A stretch of 64,000 bases of DNA from Ferranicluibacter rubi (GCF_011603255.1 NZ_JAANCM010000010.1:176124-240123), one strand, 5' to 3'. Shown: positions 17,801 to 27,311, counted from the stretch's first letter. The notes: generated by a model from the letters alone, not told the origin. Program-made: numbers and translations.

Positions 17801-19336
17801 ATGCCTGCAAAAAGAAAGCTGACCATGCGACACATACGACAAATGCTGCGGCTTGCGGGTAGCGGAACGAGTAGCCGCGAGATCGCGGTGATGCTTGGCA
17901 TCGCTCGCAGCACCGTGCAGGACAACCTGAAGCGAGCTGCGATGGTCGGGTTGAGTTGGCCCCTCGCCAGCGACCTGACAGACGATGTCCTTGAGGCCAA
18001 GCTTTTCGTCCATCCCGGCGTTAAGCAAGGCCAGCGATTGCGGCAAGAGCCCGACTGGGGCCCGCTTTCGATCGAGCTGAAGAAGCCAGGCGTGACGCTG
18101 CTGATCCTTTGGGAGGAATACCGCAGCATCCATCCGGATGGGTATGGATATAGCCGTTTTTGCGAGTTGTTCCGTGGCTTTGAGAAGCGCCTGTCACCGA
18201 CGATGCGCCAGGAACACGTCGCCGGCGACAAAGTCTTCGTGGATTACTCCGGCAAACGCGTGCCGATCGTCGATCGCAAGACCGGTGAGATCCGCGAGGC
18301 GGAACTGTTCCTCGGCGTGCTCGGCGCGTCGAGCTACACCTACGCGGAAGCCACATGGACCCAGACCCTGCCGGACTGGATTGGCTCCCACGTCCGCATG
18401 TTCACCTTCGTCGACGGTGTGCCCCGGCTGATCGTGCCCGATAATCTGAAGTCCGGCGTCAACCGCGCCAGCTTCTACGATCCTGAGATCAATCGCAGCT
18501 ATGGGGTCATGGCTGCTCATTATGGCGTCGGTGTCCTGCCAGCACGTCCGCGACGCCCGAAGGACAAGGCCAAGGTGGAGAATGGCGTGAAGTTCGCCCA
18601 GAGCTGCATTCTCGGCCGTCTTCGCAAACAGACATTCTTCTCGCTCACGGAAGCCAATGCCGCGATCGCTCAGATGCTGGAGCGCATCAACAATCACGTC
18701 ATGCGCCGGTTGGGCGTCAGTCGTCGGAACCTCTTTGAGACGGTCGAACAGGCAGCACTCGCAAGCCTGCCCAGCGAACATTATGAGTTCGCCGAATGGC
18801 GCTTGGCGCGGGTGTCGACGGATTACCATGTCGAGTTCCAGAGCTTCTTCTATTCTGTCCCGCATGCCCTCATACGGAGCCAAGTCGATATCAGGGCGAC
18901 TGAACGGATGATCGAGATCTTCCATCGCGGCAAACGCGTTGCGGTGCATCAGCGCCGCTATGGTGGCCCGCGCTATGGAACTGACCCCGCTCACATGCCC
19001 AGTTCACACCGCCGATATGCCGAGTGGACGCCGGAACGCTTCCGACGATGGGGCGCGTCTATCGGGCCGCAGACCGATGGGCTTATCATCGCCATTCTCG
19101 CCAGCCGTCCGCACCCGGAACAGGGCTTCAGAACGTGCCTCGGGATCCTGCGCCTTTACCGTGACATCGGCCAGGACCGCGCCGAGGCCGTTTCAGCACG
19201 GGCTGTCGAGATTGGCGGCTTGAACAGCAAGGCCATCGCGTCGCTCATCGCCACCTACAAAAGCAAAATACCTCCCACCGAACCTGCCGCCGTTGTGGAA
19301 CACGCCAACTTACGCGGTCCCAGTTACTTTCATTGA
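17801..19336 (+). CDS. istA: IS21-type transposase IstA (second element)
   Basis: The 511-residue protein has an N-terminal HTH (HIRQMLRLAGSGTSSREIAVML) and a DDE core: VFVDYSGKRVPIVD, then LIVPDNLKSGVN, then AKVENGVKFAQ with the catalytic Glu. The region WRLARVSTDYHVEFQ-FYSVPH is typical of the C-terminal part. The ATG at 17801 follows GAGGGG at good spacing; the frame is open further upstream, but that would extend into the terminal repeats. It precedes istB by 14 nt. Confidence 0.92.
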   Translation: MPAKRKLTMRHIRQMLRLAGSGTSSREIAVMLGIARSTVQDNLKRAAMVGLSWPLASDLTDDVLEAKLFVHPGVKQGQRLRQEPDWGPLSIELKKPGVTLLILWEEYRSIHPDGYGYSRFCELFRGFEKRLSPTMRQEHVAGDKVFVDYSGKRVPIVDRKTGEIREAELFLGVLGASSYTYAEATWTQTLPDWIGSHVRMFTFVDGVPRLIVPDNLKSGVNRASFYDPEINRSYGVMAAHYGVGVLPARPRRPKDKAKVENGVKFAQSCILGRLRKQTFFSLTEANAAIAQMLERINNHVMRRLGVSRRNLFETVEQAALASLPSEHYEFAEWRLARVSTDYHVEFQSFFYSVPHALIRSQVDIRATERMIEIFHRGKRVAVHQRRYGGPRYGTDPAHMPSSHRRYAEWTPERFRRWGASIGPQTDGLIIAILASRPHPEQGFRTCLGILRLYRDIGQDRAEAVSARAVEIGGLNSKAIASLIATYKSKIPPTEPAAVVEHANLRGPSYFH

Positions 19337-19350
19337 GGAGACCTTCCATC

Positions 19351-20100
19351 ATGCTGATCAATCCTACCATCGACATGCTGCGCGAACTCGGCCTTTCCGG
19401 CATGGCAAGCGCCTATCAGGAACTCGAGGCGCAACCGGAGGCGAGACACCTCGGGCACGGTGAGTGGCTGGCCCTTCTTCTGGAGCGCGAGTCGACCGCC
19501 CGAGGCCAGAAGCGCTTCGAGGCCCGGGCCCGGGCCGCAAAGCTGCGCCATGATGCCCAAATCGAGAACATCGATTTCCGCGCCACCCGCGGCCTCGATC
19601 GCAATCTGTTCCTGAAGCTTGCCGGATGTGACTGGATCCGGCAGCGCCACAGCCTGCTCATGATTGGACCCGCCGGCGTCGGCAAGAGCTGGCTTGCATG
19701 CGCGCTCGGACACAAGGCGTGCCGCGAGGACTTCTCCGTCGCCTATCATCGCCTGCCCAGACTGTTTGCCACCCTTGCACTGGCGCGTGGCGACGGCCGA
19801 TACCCGAAGCTCCTGAAGGCGCTGGCCAGAACAGACCTGCTCATTCTTGATGACTGGGGTCCGGAGAAGCTCAGCGACGAGCAACGGCGCGACCTCCTGG
19901 AGATCGTTGAAGACCGCTATGAGAAACGGTCTACCATCGTCACCAGCCAGGTGCCCGTCGAACACTGGTACGACATGATCGGCAATCCGACGATCGCCGA
20001 CGCCATCCTCGATCGCCTCGTTCACAATGCTTACCGCATCGAACTCACGGGGGAGAGTATGCGAAAGAAGCGTTCCATGACTGCTGCCGCGACAACCTAA
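19351..20100 (+). CDS. istB: IS21-type helper ATPase IstB (second element)
   Basis: The 249-residue AAA+ protein carries Walker A GPAGVGKSW (about residue 105), Walker B LLILDDWGPEKL and the sensor region IVTSQVPVEHWYD. The ATG at 19351 lies behind GAGGAG and is preferred to the TTG at 19333. It forms an operon with the preceding istA. All motifs look intact. Confidence 0.92.
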   Translation: MLINPTIDMLRELGLSGMASAYQELEAQPEARHLGHGEWLALLLERESTARGQKRFEARARAAKLRHDAQIENIDFRATRGLDRNLFLKLAGCDWIRQRHSLLMIGPAGVGKSWLACALGHKACREDFSVAYHRLPRLFATLALARGDGRYPKLLKALARTDLLILDDWGPEKLSDEQRRDLLEIVEDRYEKRSTIVTSQVPVEHWYDMIGNPTIADAILDRLVHNAYRIELTGESMRKKRSMTAAATT

Positions 20101-20251
20101 GCTTGACCGCCAGGCGGCTTCAAGCCAAAGAACATGACGACCCAGAGGCACACCAACTGGCCGGCTTCAAATCGGAACGGTGGCCGGAATGAAATCGGAA
20201 TGGGTGGCCGGCTTCGTGTCGGAATAGGTGGCCGGCTTCATCGGAATACGC

Positions 20252-20899
20252 ATTCAGGCTCCCAAGCAGCACAATAGCCAGGACGAGAAGGCGGCGATCA
20301 AGGCTGGCGAAATCCCGTCGGAGTGGAAAGACAAGCCCGCCAAGCTCGCGCAGAAGGACCGCGACGCGCGCTGGACGGTGAAGTATTCCAAGGCCAAGCA
20401 ACCCACGGAAACGCCGACATCAGCCGCTACCAAGCAGCACGACATCGCTATTCCGATGTTCGGTTACAAGAACCATGCGGGCATCGACCGGGCACACGGC
20501 TTCATCCGGGGATGGACGGTGACGAGTGGGAGCGCCCATGACGGCGCCCAACTCCGGAACGTCGTCGCCAAGGACAATACGGCATCGACGGTCTGGGCCG
20601 ACAGCGCCTATCGTTCGAAGACCAATGAGGAATGGCTGCAGGACAATGGCCTGAAGTCGGACATCCATCAGAGGAAGCCGAAGGGCAAGCCCATGCCGGA
20701 AGCGATGTCGCGGGCCAACGGCCGCCGTTCGAAAGTGCGCTCTGCCGTCGAGCATGCATTTGCAAGGCAGAAGGACAAGATGAAGCTCTTTATCCGAACC
20801 ATCGGCATCAGTAGAGCGAGGGTGAAGATCGGCATGGCCAATATCGCCTACAATATGCTTCGCTATGTCTGGCTGACCGGAAAACCGCAGGCGGCATGA
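20252..20899 (+). pseudogene. IS5-family transposase, 5' part missing
   Basis: About 215 codons encode the C-terminal part of an IS5-group transposase: FGYKNHAGIDRAHGFIRGW, then TVWADSAYRSKTNEEWL, HQRKPKGKPM, RSKVRSAVEHAFARQK and a RVKIGMANIAYNMLRY ending. The catalytic middle Asp (WADSAY) and the final Glu (VEHAFA) are present. The N-terminal domain with the first Asp is absent, because the frame begins inside the right end of the IS21-type element. The gene is therefore broken and the insertion explains it. Confidence 0.8.
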
Positions 20900-21297
20900 C
20901 GCAGGGGCGGCCGAAAGGCCGGAATGCATGCCGACAAGGCGGCAATCATTATCAACGATGACGAACTTGCCTGCCAGGTTCACCCGCCAAACGGCTTTAC
21001 CGACCCATCAAAACGACGGCAGCCGGTAAATAGAGGTGCCCAATCGTTTGGAGGGACGAAGGTTCACATCCTTTCAAGGCGAAAAAGGACCTTAGCGTTA
21101 ACTTTAATGGCGATCGCCAAAAGGAGCAGCCGTGAATAGACGTGCTTTGATGAAGGCGGCGCTGGCCTCGATTAGTTCGCTCACCTAGTTTAAGTTCGCT
21201 TCTTACGCTTGGAGTATCAGACAGAGGCGAAGGCAACAGTCTTAAGTCGGATTAGAATCTTGGTTGCGCCGCATGTGATGGCCCTTTATGGTTTCCA
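20900..21297. other. Intergenic stretch after the IS5 remnant
   Basis: No complete gene is visible. The region carries the short frame at 21132 described separately. The stretch is less GC-rich than the IS genes around it and leads into the 3' end of the OLD-type nuclease gene on the opposite strand. Confidence 0.4.
21132..21188 (+). pseudogene. 5' stub of an exported protein (twin-arginine leader)
   Basis: A GTG codon behind AAGGAG starts VNRRALMKAALASISSL, which resembles the beginning of a Tat signal peptide (NRRALMKAAL). It stops after 18 residues. I read it as the remaining 5' end of a gene destroyed by rearrangement. A genuine 18-residue leader cannot be excluded. Confidence 0.3.
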
Positions 21298-23148
21298 TTA
21301 AGGTCTATTTATGCCCAAATGTCTTGCTATCGTTTTGGCGACGCTGTCGATAGCATTTGTGTTTAATTTTCTTTCAACAGCTCCATCTGCGAACGCGACT
21401 TTGAGTGATGCCGGAACTCCCCTGGAGAAAAACCAGTCTTTCCCACCCTCCGGTCGTAGCACAAGCTCCAACGCCCGTCGCTGGCCAATGCTCTTGAAGT
21501 AATCACCGTGAATCGTGGTTCGCCAATCTTCGTATTCAGCTTTCTTCACCCCCTTCGAATGTCGTTCTACAAGCTCCTGGCATAACTTCGCGCCTGCCTT
21601 CGCGGGGTACAAGAATTCGGCAGTGAAAAATGCCTGGTCTTCGGAGATGTTATGCTCCGTTAGAAAACCTTTGAACTCTTCGCTTAACGGAAGTAGCCAG
21701 ACGTTAATATCGCGGTTGAAGGAAACCGGCGACGAGGCGGGTTTCGCGCTCATCATATCTTGATAGGATTTGCGACCGGCGCGATCGTTATCGAAGAGGA
21801 AGAATGTGGGAACGCCGCCTACCTTTTCACCATCCGCGAAGATCATTTTGAGAATCTGTCCAGATTTCGGTGTCCCGCCGAGGGAACGTATTCGGTATTC
21901 TGTTGCTGCCAGACCGGCGCGCTGCATGGCAGCAGCGTAAAGTTGCACGTCATGTTTACCTTCGACGAAGACTGTTGGGCGCTCAAGTTTACGAAGTTTT
22001 GATTCAAGCGCCTCTCGCTCTATTTCGATGATCTCTCTTTCCTCCCTCATCTCGGAAAGCTGCCGTATCACGAACGGAAGTTGCATGAGGCCGGCCTCCT
22101 CCATCTTAGTCTCGGCGACAGCTAAGTCGTTGATGGAAGACACGGCGTCCGCGGGTTGCATTTCCGTCTCATTGAAATCTAATCGCTGCTTAGAGACAAA
22201 ATAGCGGCTGGTTCTTGACGCGGGGTCGGCGATTTCTGCAAGATAGAACGCGGGAGAATGACTGGTAATAAAAATCTGCGTATCGGGGCGTGCGGCGAAA
22301 TCCGAGAAACGCTTGGACTCGGCATCAGCGGCACCAAGATCGAGAGAATTTTCCGGCTCCTCGAAGCCCCATATGAATATCTTTGCGCCCGACTCGTTCT
22401 CGTTGATAAATCGAAGCAATTCCGGAAGATGCCTCGCCTTTATCCCATCACCTTTCTGACGAAGAAGAGAGTGTCCTTCCTCTCCGTGCGCAAAGTCCAG
22501 CGTCCGAAATAGACTGCTCATTTCAGTCGGCGCTGCCAGCCGCGAAGGACTTTGAAAAAGGGAAGAGAGTTTCGACGAGAGGGCCAAGGTTTGCCCTTGG
22601 ATAGCTGCAATGAAATTGTCGGTCGCTTGCTGCAGCTCACTCGTAGCTGCAGCAGCAACGTACATGCGCTCGATTAGGTCTGCGTATATTGTATTGTCTT
22701 TGATCCCAGGAATGTAAGTAAAATCGATGCGATTCATCAGCTTGGTGACTTGGGCCAACTGCCCGCTCGAAAGATCCGGCGGCCACACCCTTTCCGTCAT
22801 CGTGGCATCGCGGTTCCACTGCCTGCGTACTGTGATTTCTTCCCCTAGTGACTTTTGATAATTTGGAGGAACGTTAAAAGTGATCTTTATCCAAATCGCT
22901 AATCGGCTCTTAGTTTTCTTGGCTTGCCCCGGCCGGACGTCCGATACGTCAAGCTCAAAATCCAAGTCGGTATAGGGGTCAATCCGGTCATTGAAAAAGA
23001 GGTTGAGAGCCCGCAAGACGTTGGATTTGCCGCTGTCATTACGGCCAAAGATGACGTTGAGATCACCGACGTTGACCAAAGTAGCTTGGTAAAGCGAGCG
23101 AAGGTAATTGATTTCAATTTTCTTTATAAGCTGCATTTTGGGAACCAT
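21298..23148 (-). CDS. OLD-family ATP-dependent nuclease (AAA ATPase plus TOPRIM)
   Basis: The 616-residue protein has an SMC/RecF-like ATPase with Walker A GRNDSGKSN (residues 35-43) and Walker B KIFIWGFEEPENSLD (about 260-275), with ITSHSPAF as the H-loop region. The TOPRIM nuclease part contains PTVFVEGKHDVQLY (about 400) and FFLFDNDRAG (about 455), supplying the Glu and DxD-like acidic residues. This layout matches OLD nucleases, some of which act against phages (the P2 Old protein, GajA in Gabija). No UvrD-like helicase partner lies next to it, so a Gabija pair is not supported. Its codon use is less GC-rich than the surrounding metabolic genes, consistent with transfer. Confidence 0.85.
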   Translation of the reverse strand: MVPKMQLIKKIEINYLRSLYQATLVNVGDLNVIFGRNDSGKSNVLRALNLFFNDRIDPYTDLDFELDVSDVRPGQAKKTKSRLAIWIKITFNVPPNYQKSLGEEITVRRQWNRDATMTERVWPPDLSSGQLAQVTKLMNRIDFTYIPGIKDNTIYADLIERMYVAAAATSELQQATDNFIAAIQGQTLALSSKLSSLFQSPSRLAAPTEMSSLFRTLDFAHGEEGHSLLRQKGDGIKARHLPELLRFINENESGAKIFIWGFEEPENSLDLGAADAESKRFSDFAARPDTQIFITSHSPAFYLAEIADPASRTSRYFVSKQRLDFNETEMQPADAVSSINDLAVAETKMEEAGLMQLPFVIRQLSEMREEREIIEIEREALESKLRKLERPTVFVEGKHDVQLYAAAMQRAGLAATEYRIRSLGGTPKSGQILKMIFADGEKVGGVPTFFLFDNDRAGRKSYQDMMSAKPASSPVSFNRDINVWLLPLSEEFKGFLTEHNISEDQAFFTAEFLYPAKAGAKLCQELVERHSKGVKKAEYEDWRTTIHGDYFKSIGQRRALELVLRPEGGKDWFFSRGVPASLKVAFADGAVERKLNTNAIDSVAKTIARHLGINRP

Positions 23149-23493
23149 TCAGTTTTGTTCCACCCTACATTGCAAACCTTACAAAATATTCCTATTGCGC
23201 CCCGCGTGAGTTTGCTGGTGGTTGTCGGACAAGATCGATGGCGCTGTTGCCGCGCTCTATCCGCCGATTTCGCGCGCGGAATTGCCCGTAGACGTGCGAC
23301 TAGGGCCAGTCAAACGTGTTTGTCGGAGAACTGAACGAAATCAATACACTGGCGATTGGATAGCGGGTCATTAGTTCGATCCCCTTCAAGGCGCATCATG
23401 CGGGTGCAGACCGGATGCGGTCACAGATAGTGGCGAGTTGCTTTGCCGTTGTATCGTCCAGAACAGTCGACGGGCCGATAGGCGAGTCAGCAA
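23149..23493. other. Intergenic stretch with a tRNA T-arm-like fragment (copy 2)
   Basis: There is no supportable gene. GTTCGATCCCCTTCAAGGCG at 23374-23393 resembles the other T-arm-like fragments in the window. The remainder is featureless to me and presumably contains the promoter of the OLD gene on its left side. Confidence 0.35.
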
Positions 23494-24435
23494 TCAGGAG
23501 TTAACAACCTCACTCCATGTCTTGTCGCGATACAGGCCACGATAACGTGCAGGTGACTGGCCGAGGACGCGCCGGAAGCTGGCGGCAAAAGCGCTGTCAG
23601 ACGCGTAGCCGAGCGACTGGGCAATCCGTGGCAGCGGCTCGTTGCCACGCCGCAGCCGAGCGGCGGCAAGCCGCATCCTCCAGCTCGCGAGATAGTCGAT
23701 CGGCGATGCCCCGACGGTGGCACGAAATCTTTCGGCAAATCCGGAGCGGGATTGGCCAGCAAGCCCCGCCAGTGCCTCTACCGTCCAGCGGCGCGACGGA
23801 TCGGCGTGGATGGCCCGCAGTGCCGGCGCCAAGCGGACATCGGCAAGTCCGGCGAGCCAGCCGGGATGCTGTGATGTCTGACGTGCCATATAGGCACGAA
23901 GGACATGGATAGACACCAGACGCAGCAGGTCGTTGCAGGCGATGCGAGCACCCGGCGCGGTGCTGTTCCACTCTAGGTCCAACTGTTCGAGCAGCCAGCC
24001 AATCGGTCCGGCCTCTTCGCGGTCGATCACCACGACAGGCGGCAGGGCGTCGGTGAGGAGTGATCCGTCGACGGTGTCGAGGTTGACGCTCCCGCCGAGG
24101 AGCACGAAATCCCGACCATCGCCCACTGAGACATCGAGATTGCCGCCTGCGAACACCTCTGCCGCCGCTATCGGCTTCACGTCGGGATCGCTGCAAAGCG
24201 TAAACGCCTTGCCGCTGACCACCAGACAATCGCCGGCTTCAATGCGCATCGGCGCCTCTCCCTCCGAGATCAGCCAGGCACCGCCTTCGCGGACCGCATT
24301 GAACTTCAGGTAGCCCGGTGGTGGAAAAGCAACAGACCACGAGCCTCCGGCGGCAAATCGCACGGAGAATAGCGCCCGCGCATCGATGGCGCTGAGCACG
24401 TCAGACAGGGGATCCTGGATGTTTTGGACGATCAC
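23494..24435 (-). CDS. AraC-family regulator with cupin-type sensor domain
   Basis: The protein (about 313 residues from the GTG at 24435) has an N-terminal cupin-like domain of the AraC_6/cupin_6 type (DVLSAIDARALFSVRF, APMRIEAGDCLVV) and two C-terminal HTH motifs (VEALAGLAGQSRSGFAERF, then RIAQSLGYASDSAFAASFRR). The start is uncertain: an ATG frame reaches 24627 but would overlap the divergent SDR gene, so the GTG near IVQNIQDPL is preferred. The divergent arrangement with a 91-bp gap makes it the likely regulator of the SDR gene. Confidence 0.8.
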   Translation of the reverse strand: MIVQNIQDPLSDVLSAIDARALFSVRFAAGGSWSVAFPPPGYLKFNAVREGGAWLISEGEAPMRIEAGDCLVVSGKAFTLCSDPDVKPIAAAEVFAGGNLDVSVGDGRDFVLLGGSVNLDTVDGSLLTDALPPVVVIDREEAGPIGWLLEQLDLEWNSTAPGARIACNDLLRLVSIHVLRAYMARQTSQHPGWLAGLADVRLAPALRAIHADPSRRWTVEALAGLAGQSRSGFAERFRATVGASPIDYLASWRMRLAAARLRRGNEPLPRIAQSLGYASDSAFAASFRRVLGQSPARYRGLYRDKTWSEVVNS

Positions 24436-24526
24436 GACAGAAATCCGGATCCTGCAGGCTGGGGGCTCCGCGAGCCTATCCAATATAGGGAGGGGACACC
24501 AGAGCCATAAATGAAGGAGTAGCGAC

Positions 24527-25504
24527 ATGTCCGAACAGAAACCTATTGGATCTCGTTTCAGCGCATCCAGCACGGCGCGCGAGGTCACCGAGGGCATCGA
24601 TCTTTCCGGCAAGACGGCGATTGTCACCGGCGGCTATTCCGGTCTCGGCGTCGAGACGACGCGGGCGCTCGCTGGTGCCGGCGCTCGTGTCATCGTACCG
24701 GCCCGCAATCGCGAAAAGGCCGAACGCACACTTGCCGGTATCGACAATGTTCTCATCGAAGCGATGGATCTTGCGGATCCCTCATCGGTTGCCGCCTTTG
24801 CTGGCAGGATCGTTATGGCGGGCATGCCAATCTCAATCCTGGTCAACAGCGCTGGCATCATGGCAACGCCGCTTGCCCGTGATCAGGCTGGGCACGAGAG
24901 CCAGTTCGCCACCAATCATCTCGGCCATTTCCGGCTGGTTGCAGGTCTGTGGCCAGCACTTGTCAAGGCAGGCAACGCGCGGGTGATCTCTGTATCGTCG
25001 CGCGGCCATCAGATCGGGCCGGTCGATTTCGACGACATTGATTTCAAGGCTCGCCCCTATGACAAGTGGCAGGCCTATGGCCAGGCGAAGACGGCGAATG
25101 CTCTGTTTGCGCTGGGGCTCGATCGGCGTGGAGCAGGGCGTGGCGTGCGGGCATTCTCACTGCACCCTGGCGTTATCCTGACCGATCTCGCCCGCCATCT
25201 CAGCGAAGACGAGATCAACTCTTTTGATGTCTATGACGAGAATGGCAATCGCCGGGTCGATCCCTCGCGCGATCTCAAGACGCCGGAACAAGGGGCAGCA
25301 ACGAGCGTCTGGGCAGCAACGCGGCCCGAACTCGACGGTATCGGCGGTGTGTATTGCGAAGATTGCGAGGTCGCCCTGCCGCAAGCGGAGACGGACGGCA
25401 CCAAAGGTGTGGCGTCTTGGGCCATGGATCCACAGGCGGCGGAACGGCTCTGGCTGCTTTCGGAGCAGTTGACCGGCTTGTCGCTGGGTGGTCGTCCGGG
25501 CTGA
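24527..25504 (+). CDS. Short-chain dehydrogenase/reductase
   Basis: This 325-residue classical SDR, in the size range of the retinol-dehydrogenase-like group, has the dinucleotide-binding motif TGGYSGLG (about residues 34-41), NSAG near 109 and the catalytic YGQAK (Tyr-x-x-x-Lys) near 185 preceded by SVSSRGHQ. It should oxidise or reduce an alcohol/carbonyl with NAD(P)(H). The start at ATG 24527 follows AGGAG. The divergent AraC regulator is the probable control protein. The substrate is unknown. Confidence 0.85.
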   Translation: MSEQKPIGSRFSASSTAREVTEGIDLSGKTAIVTGGYSGLGVETTRALAGAGARVIVPARNREKAERTLAGIDNVLIEAMDLADPSSVAAFAGRIVMAGMPISILVNSAGIMATPLARDQAGHESQFATNHLGHFRLVAGLWPALVKAGNARVISVSSRGHQIGPVDFDDIDFKARPYDKWQAYGQAKTANALFALGLDRRGAGRGVRAFSLHPGVILTDLARHLSEDEINSFDVYDENGNRRVDPSRDLKTPEQGAATSVWAATRPELDGIGGVYCEDCEVALPQAETDGTKGVASWAMDPQAAERLWLLSEQLTGLSLGGRPG

Positions 25505-25745
25505 GCAGGCAACTTACGGCCATTCCCCTGGGCATGGCCGTATCTCCGAAAGATTGTCAGCTATTCGAAGATGCCATCAATCAGTTCTGCCGCACCATTT
25601 CACCAATAAATTCGAGTACCGTTCCGACGCGGATCGGTGCAATGCATCCGACCGAAATCAATCGATAGCCTTATAATGGACATTTGGCATGCCGGGCCAG
25701 ATGGTCCGTCCAACAATCGACTGTATTTACAGCGATTCAAAATAG

Positions 25746-25766
25746 GGATATCATGTATCCTTAATT
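25746..25766. promoter_or_regulatory. Probable Rrf2-type operator upstream of the Rrf2 gene
   Basis: GGATA-TCATG-TATCC is an inverted repeat followed directly by TTAATT, 23 bp before the Rrf2 gene. The TATCCTTAATT string recurs exactly at 29183-29193, upstream of the AhpD-like gene, suggesting one regulator for both. Confidence 0.55.
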
Positions 25767-25788
25767 CCGGTCCAAGGTCACCCACCGC

Positions 25789-26277
25789 ATGATTCTCAAA
25801 AGCCAAGTCGAATGGGCGCTTCACTGTTGCGCCATTCTCGCGGGCCTACCTGACGGGCGATATCTGTCGACCAAGGCGCTGGCAGAACTGCATGGGCTTC
25901 CGAAGGAATATCTTTCAAAGGCACTTCAGAGCCTGTCGCAGGCAGGCCTCGTCCATACGACGCTTGGCCCTTCGGGCGGCTATCGTCTGGCAAGGGCACC
26001 GGCAGAGCTGACCTTCCTTGATGTCGTCGAAGCAGTGGAGGGGAGCGGCCGGACCTTCGTTTGCCAGAACATCCGTGCCAACAATCCCTGCCGACCCAAG
26101 GACTATTGTGAGAGCGGTTCGTGTGCGATCGCACGGATCATGTGGGAGGCCGACGAAGCGTGGCGCACTGCGCTTCGCAAGGTCACGTTCGCCGACCTCG
26201 GGAAAACGCTGGAGCAGGAGATCGACCCGGGCATCTGGGCCGGAACGTTCGACTGGGTGCTAAAGCGCGCGGGGTAG
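25789..26277 (+). CDS. Rrf2-family transcriptional regulator with four-Cys cluster
   Basis: The 162-residue protein has the winged HTH of the family (STKALAELHGLPKEYLSKALQSLSQAGLVHTTLGPSGGYRLAR-like, kept short here) and Cys residues at 92, 101, 107 and 112. Rrf2 proteins such as IscR and NsrR use such Cys to hold an Fe-S cluster, so it could sense redox or NO stress. ATG 25789 has AAGG upstream. It converges on the MscS gene with an 18-bp overlap. Operator-like repeats upstream of itself and of the AhpD-like gene support a small local regulon. The signal is inferred, not shown. Confidence 0.85.
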   Translation: MILKSQVEWALHCCAILAGLPDGRYLSTKALAELHGLPKEYLSKALQSLSQAGLVHTTLGPSGGYRLARAPAELTFLDVVEAVEGSGRTFVCQNIRANNPCRPKDYCESGSCAIARIMWEADEAWRTALRKVTFADLGKTLEQEIDPGIWAGTFDWVLKRAG

Positions 26278-27285
26278 AGCGCGGACAGATTCAGATTTCT
26301 CCATCTTGTCGCCCAGGCTGGGCACGACGTGATAGGCTTGTGCCGGCATTGCAAAGCCAAGACCGTGGGTCGCGCATTGTTGGCTGACGACATTGATGAT
26401 CTCGTTGCGCGCCTGCACTCGGTTGGCAGGGCTGGTCACGCGGAACAGCAATTCGACATCGATTGCGATCGCATCAATGCCCTTGAACGCCACGACGGGC
26501 TTGGGCTCCTGAACAATGAACCGGCAATCCTCCAGTGCAGACACCAAAATTGCTTCAATGGCGGATGGCTGTCGGTCGGCTGCAATGCGGATGGCCAATT
26601 CGACGAGATGCGATTCATCCGGTCGCGTCAGGTTGGTCAGACTGAGTTTGGCGAGTGCGCTGTTGGGGAGAACAACAACATTATGTGCCGGCGTCAGGAT
26701 CTGTGTCGAGCGCCAGTTGTTTTGGATGACGCGTCCCTCTGTGCCGTCGCCTAGCTGGATCCAGTCGCCGATCATAAACGGGCGACCCAGTGTGAGGGCA
26801 ATGCCAGAGAACAGGTCGCCCAAGGTGTTCTGGAGGGCAAGGCCGAGGATGATGGCAACCACGCCGGAGGTGGCGACGAGCGTTCCGATCGGTGCGCCGA
26901 ACACCAAGCCGATAATGGAAAGCGCAACACCTAGATAAACGCCGGCGACGATCAGATCCTGGATCAGTCGTGCCTCCTGCGGCCGGCGGTCGAGCGCAAT
27001 GTAGAGGCGTACGAAGCCGATTGTTGCCCAGGCAAGGTGGATCCACCAGAGAACGCGTGCGCATTTCCCGAGATAGGCGGTCAGGCCTTCAAGCTCACCT
27101 GTTGTCACGCGAAACGGAAGGATACTCTGCGACAGGAACGTCGCGGTCATTGCCGCAAAGAACAGGATCTGGACGACGAGGCGCGCTGTTGGTCGATCCT
27201 TGCCCTGAACATGCCAGACAAGGATGCCGATCACGCCCACGATATCGATGATTGCGAATGCCAGTGCGGACAATTCAACGGCCAT
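26260..27285 (-). CDS. MscS-family mechanosensitive channel protein
   Basis: The 341-residue protein has about five hydrophobic segments, then the conserved pore-lining/beta region: LGLALQNTLGDLFSGIALTL, followed by FMIGDWIQLGDGTEGRVIQNNWRSTQI and VVVLPNSALAKLSLTNL. These match the TM3 and beta-domain of MscS. It probably opens under membrane tension to release solutes. It is leftward, 72 bp after the cupin gene, with a strong hairpin between them, so it may be transcribed separately. Confidence 0.88.
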   Translation of the reverse strand: MAVELSALAFAIIDIVGVIGILVWHVQGKDRPTARLVVQILFFAAMTATFLSQSILPFRVTTGELEGLTAYLGKCARVLWWIHLAWATIGFVRLYIALDRRPQEARLIQDLIVAGVYLGVALSIIGLVFGAPIGTLVATSGVVAIILGLALQNTLGDLFSGIALTLGRPFMIGDWIQLGDGTEGRVIQNNWRSTQILTPAHNVVVLPNSALAKLSLTNLTRPDESHLVELAIRIAADRQPSAIEAILVSALEDCRFIVQEPKPVVAFKGIDAIAIDVELLFRVTSPANRVQARNEIINVVSQQCATHGLGFAMPAQAYHVVPSLGDKMEKSESVRALPRAL

Positions 27286-27311
27286 GGCAGGTCACTCCAG
27301 ACTTGAAGAAC

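Larger units (their letters stand above)
17633..20252. mobile_element. Second IS21-type element with repeated terminal sites
   Basis: The ends carry arrays of a GGCCGGCTTC / ATTCCGAT unit. The left end has GAAGCCGGCC and ACCGGCCA units alternating with ATTCCGAT at 17640-17735, and the right end has the inverted counterpart at 20155-20250. The outermost matching bases are TGCG-x-ATTCCG at 17633 and its complement ending at 20252, so those boundaries are provisional. istA and istB read rightward. This element is unrelated at sequence level to the IS21 at 14788 and appears to have truncated an IS5-type transposase on its right side. Confidence 0.75.

Noticed and set aside
21298..23148. Gabija antiphage system
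   Set aside because: A GajB-type UvrD helicase is required and none is encoded next to the OLD-type gene.
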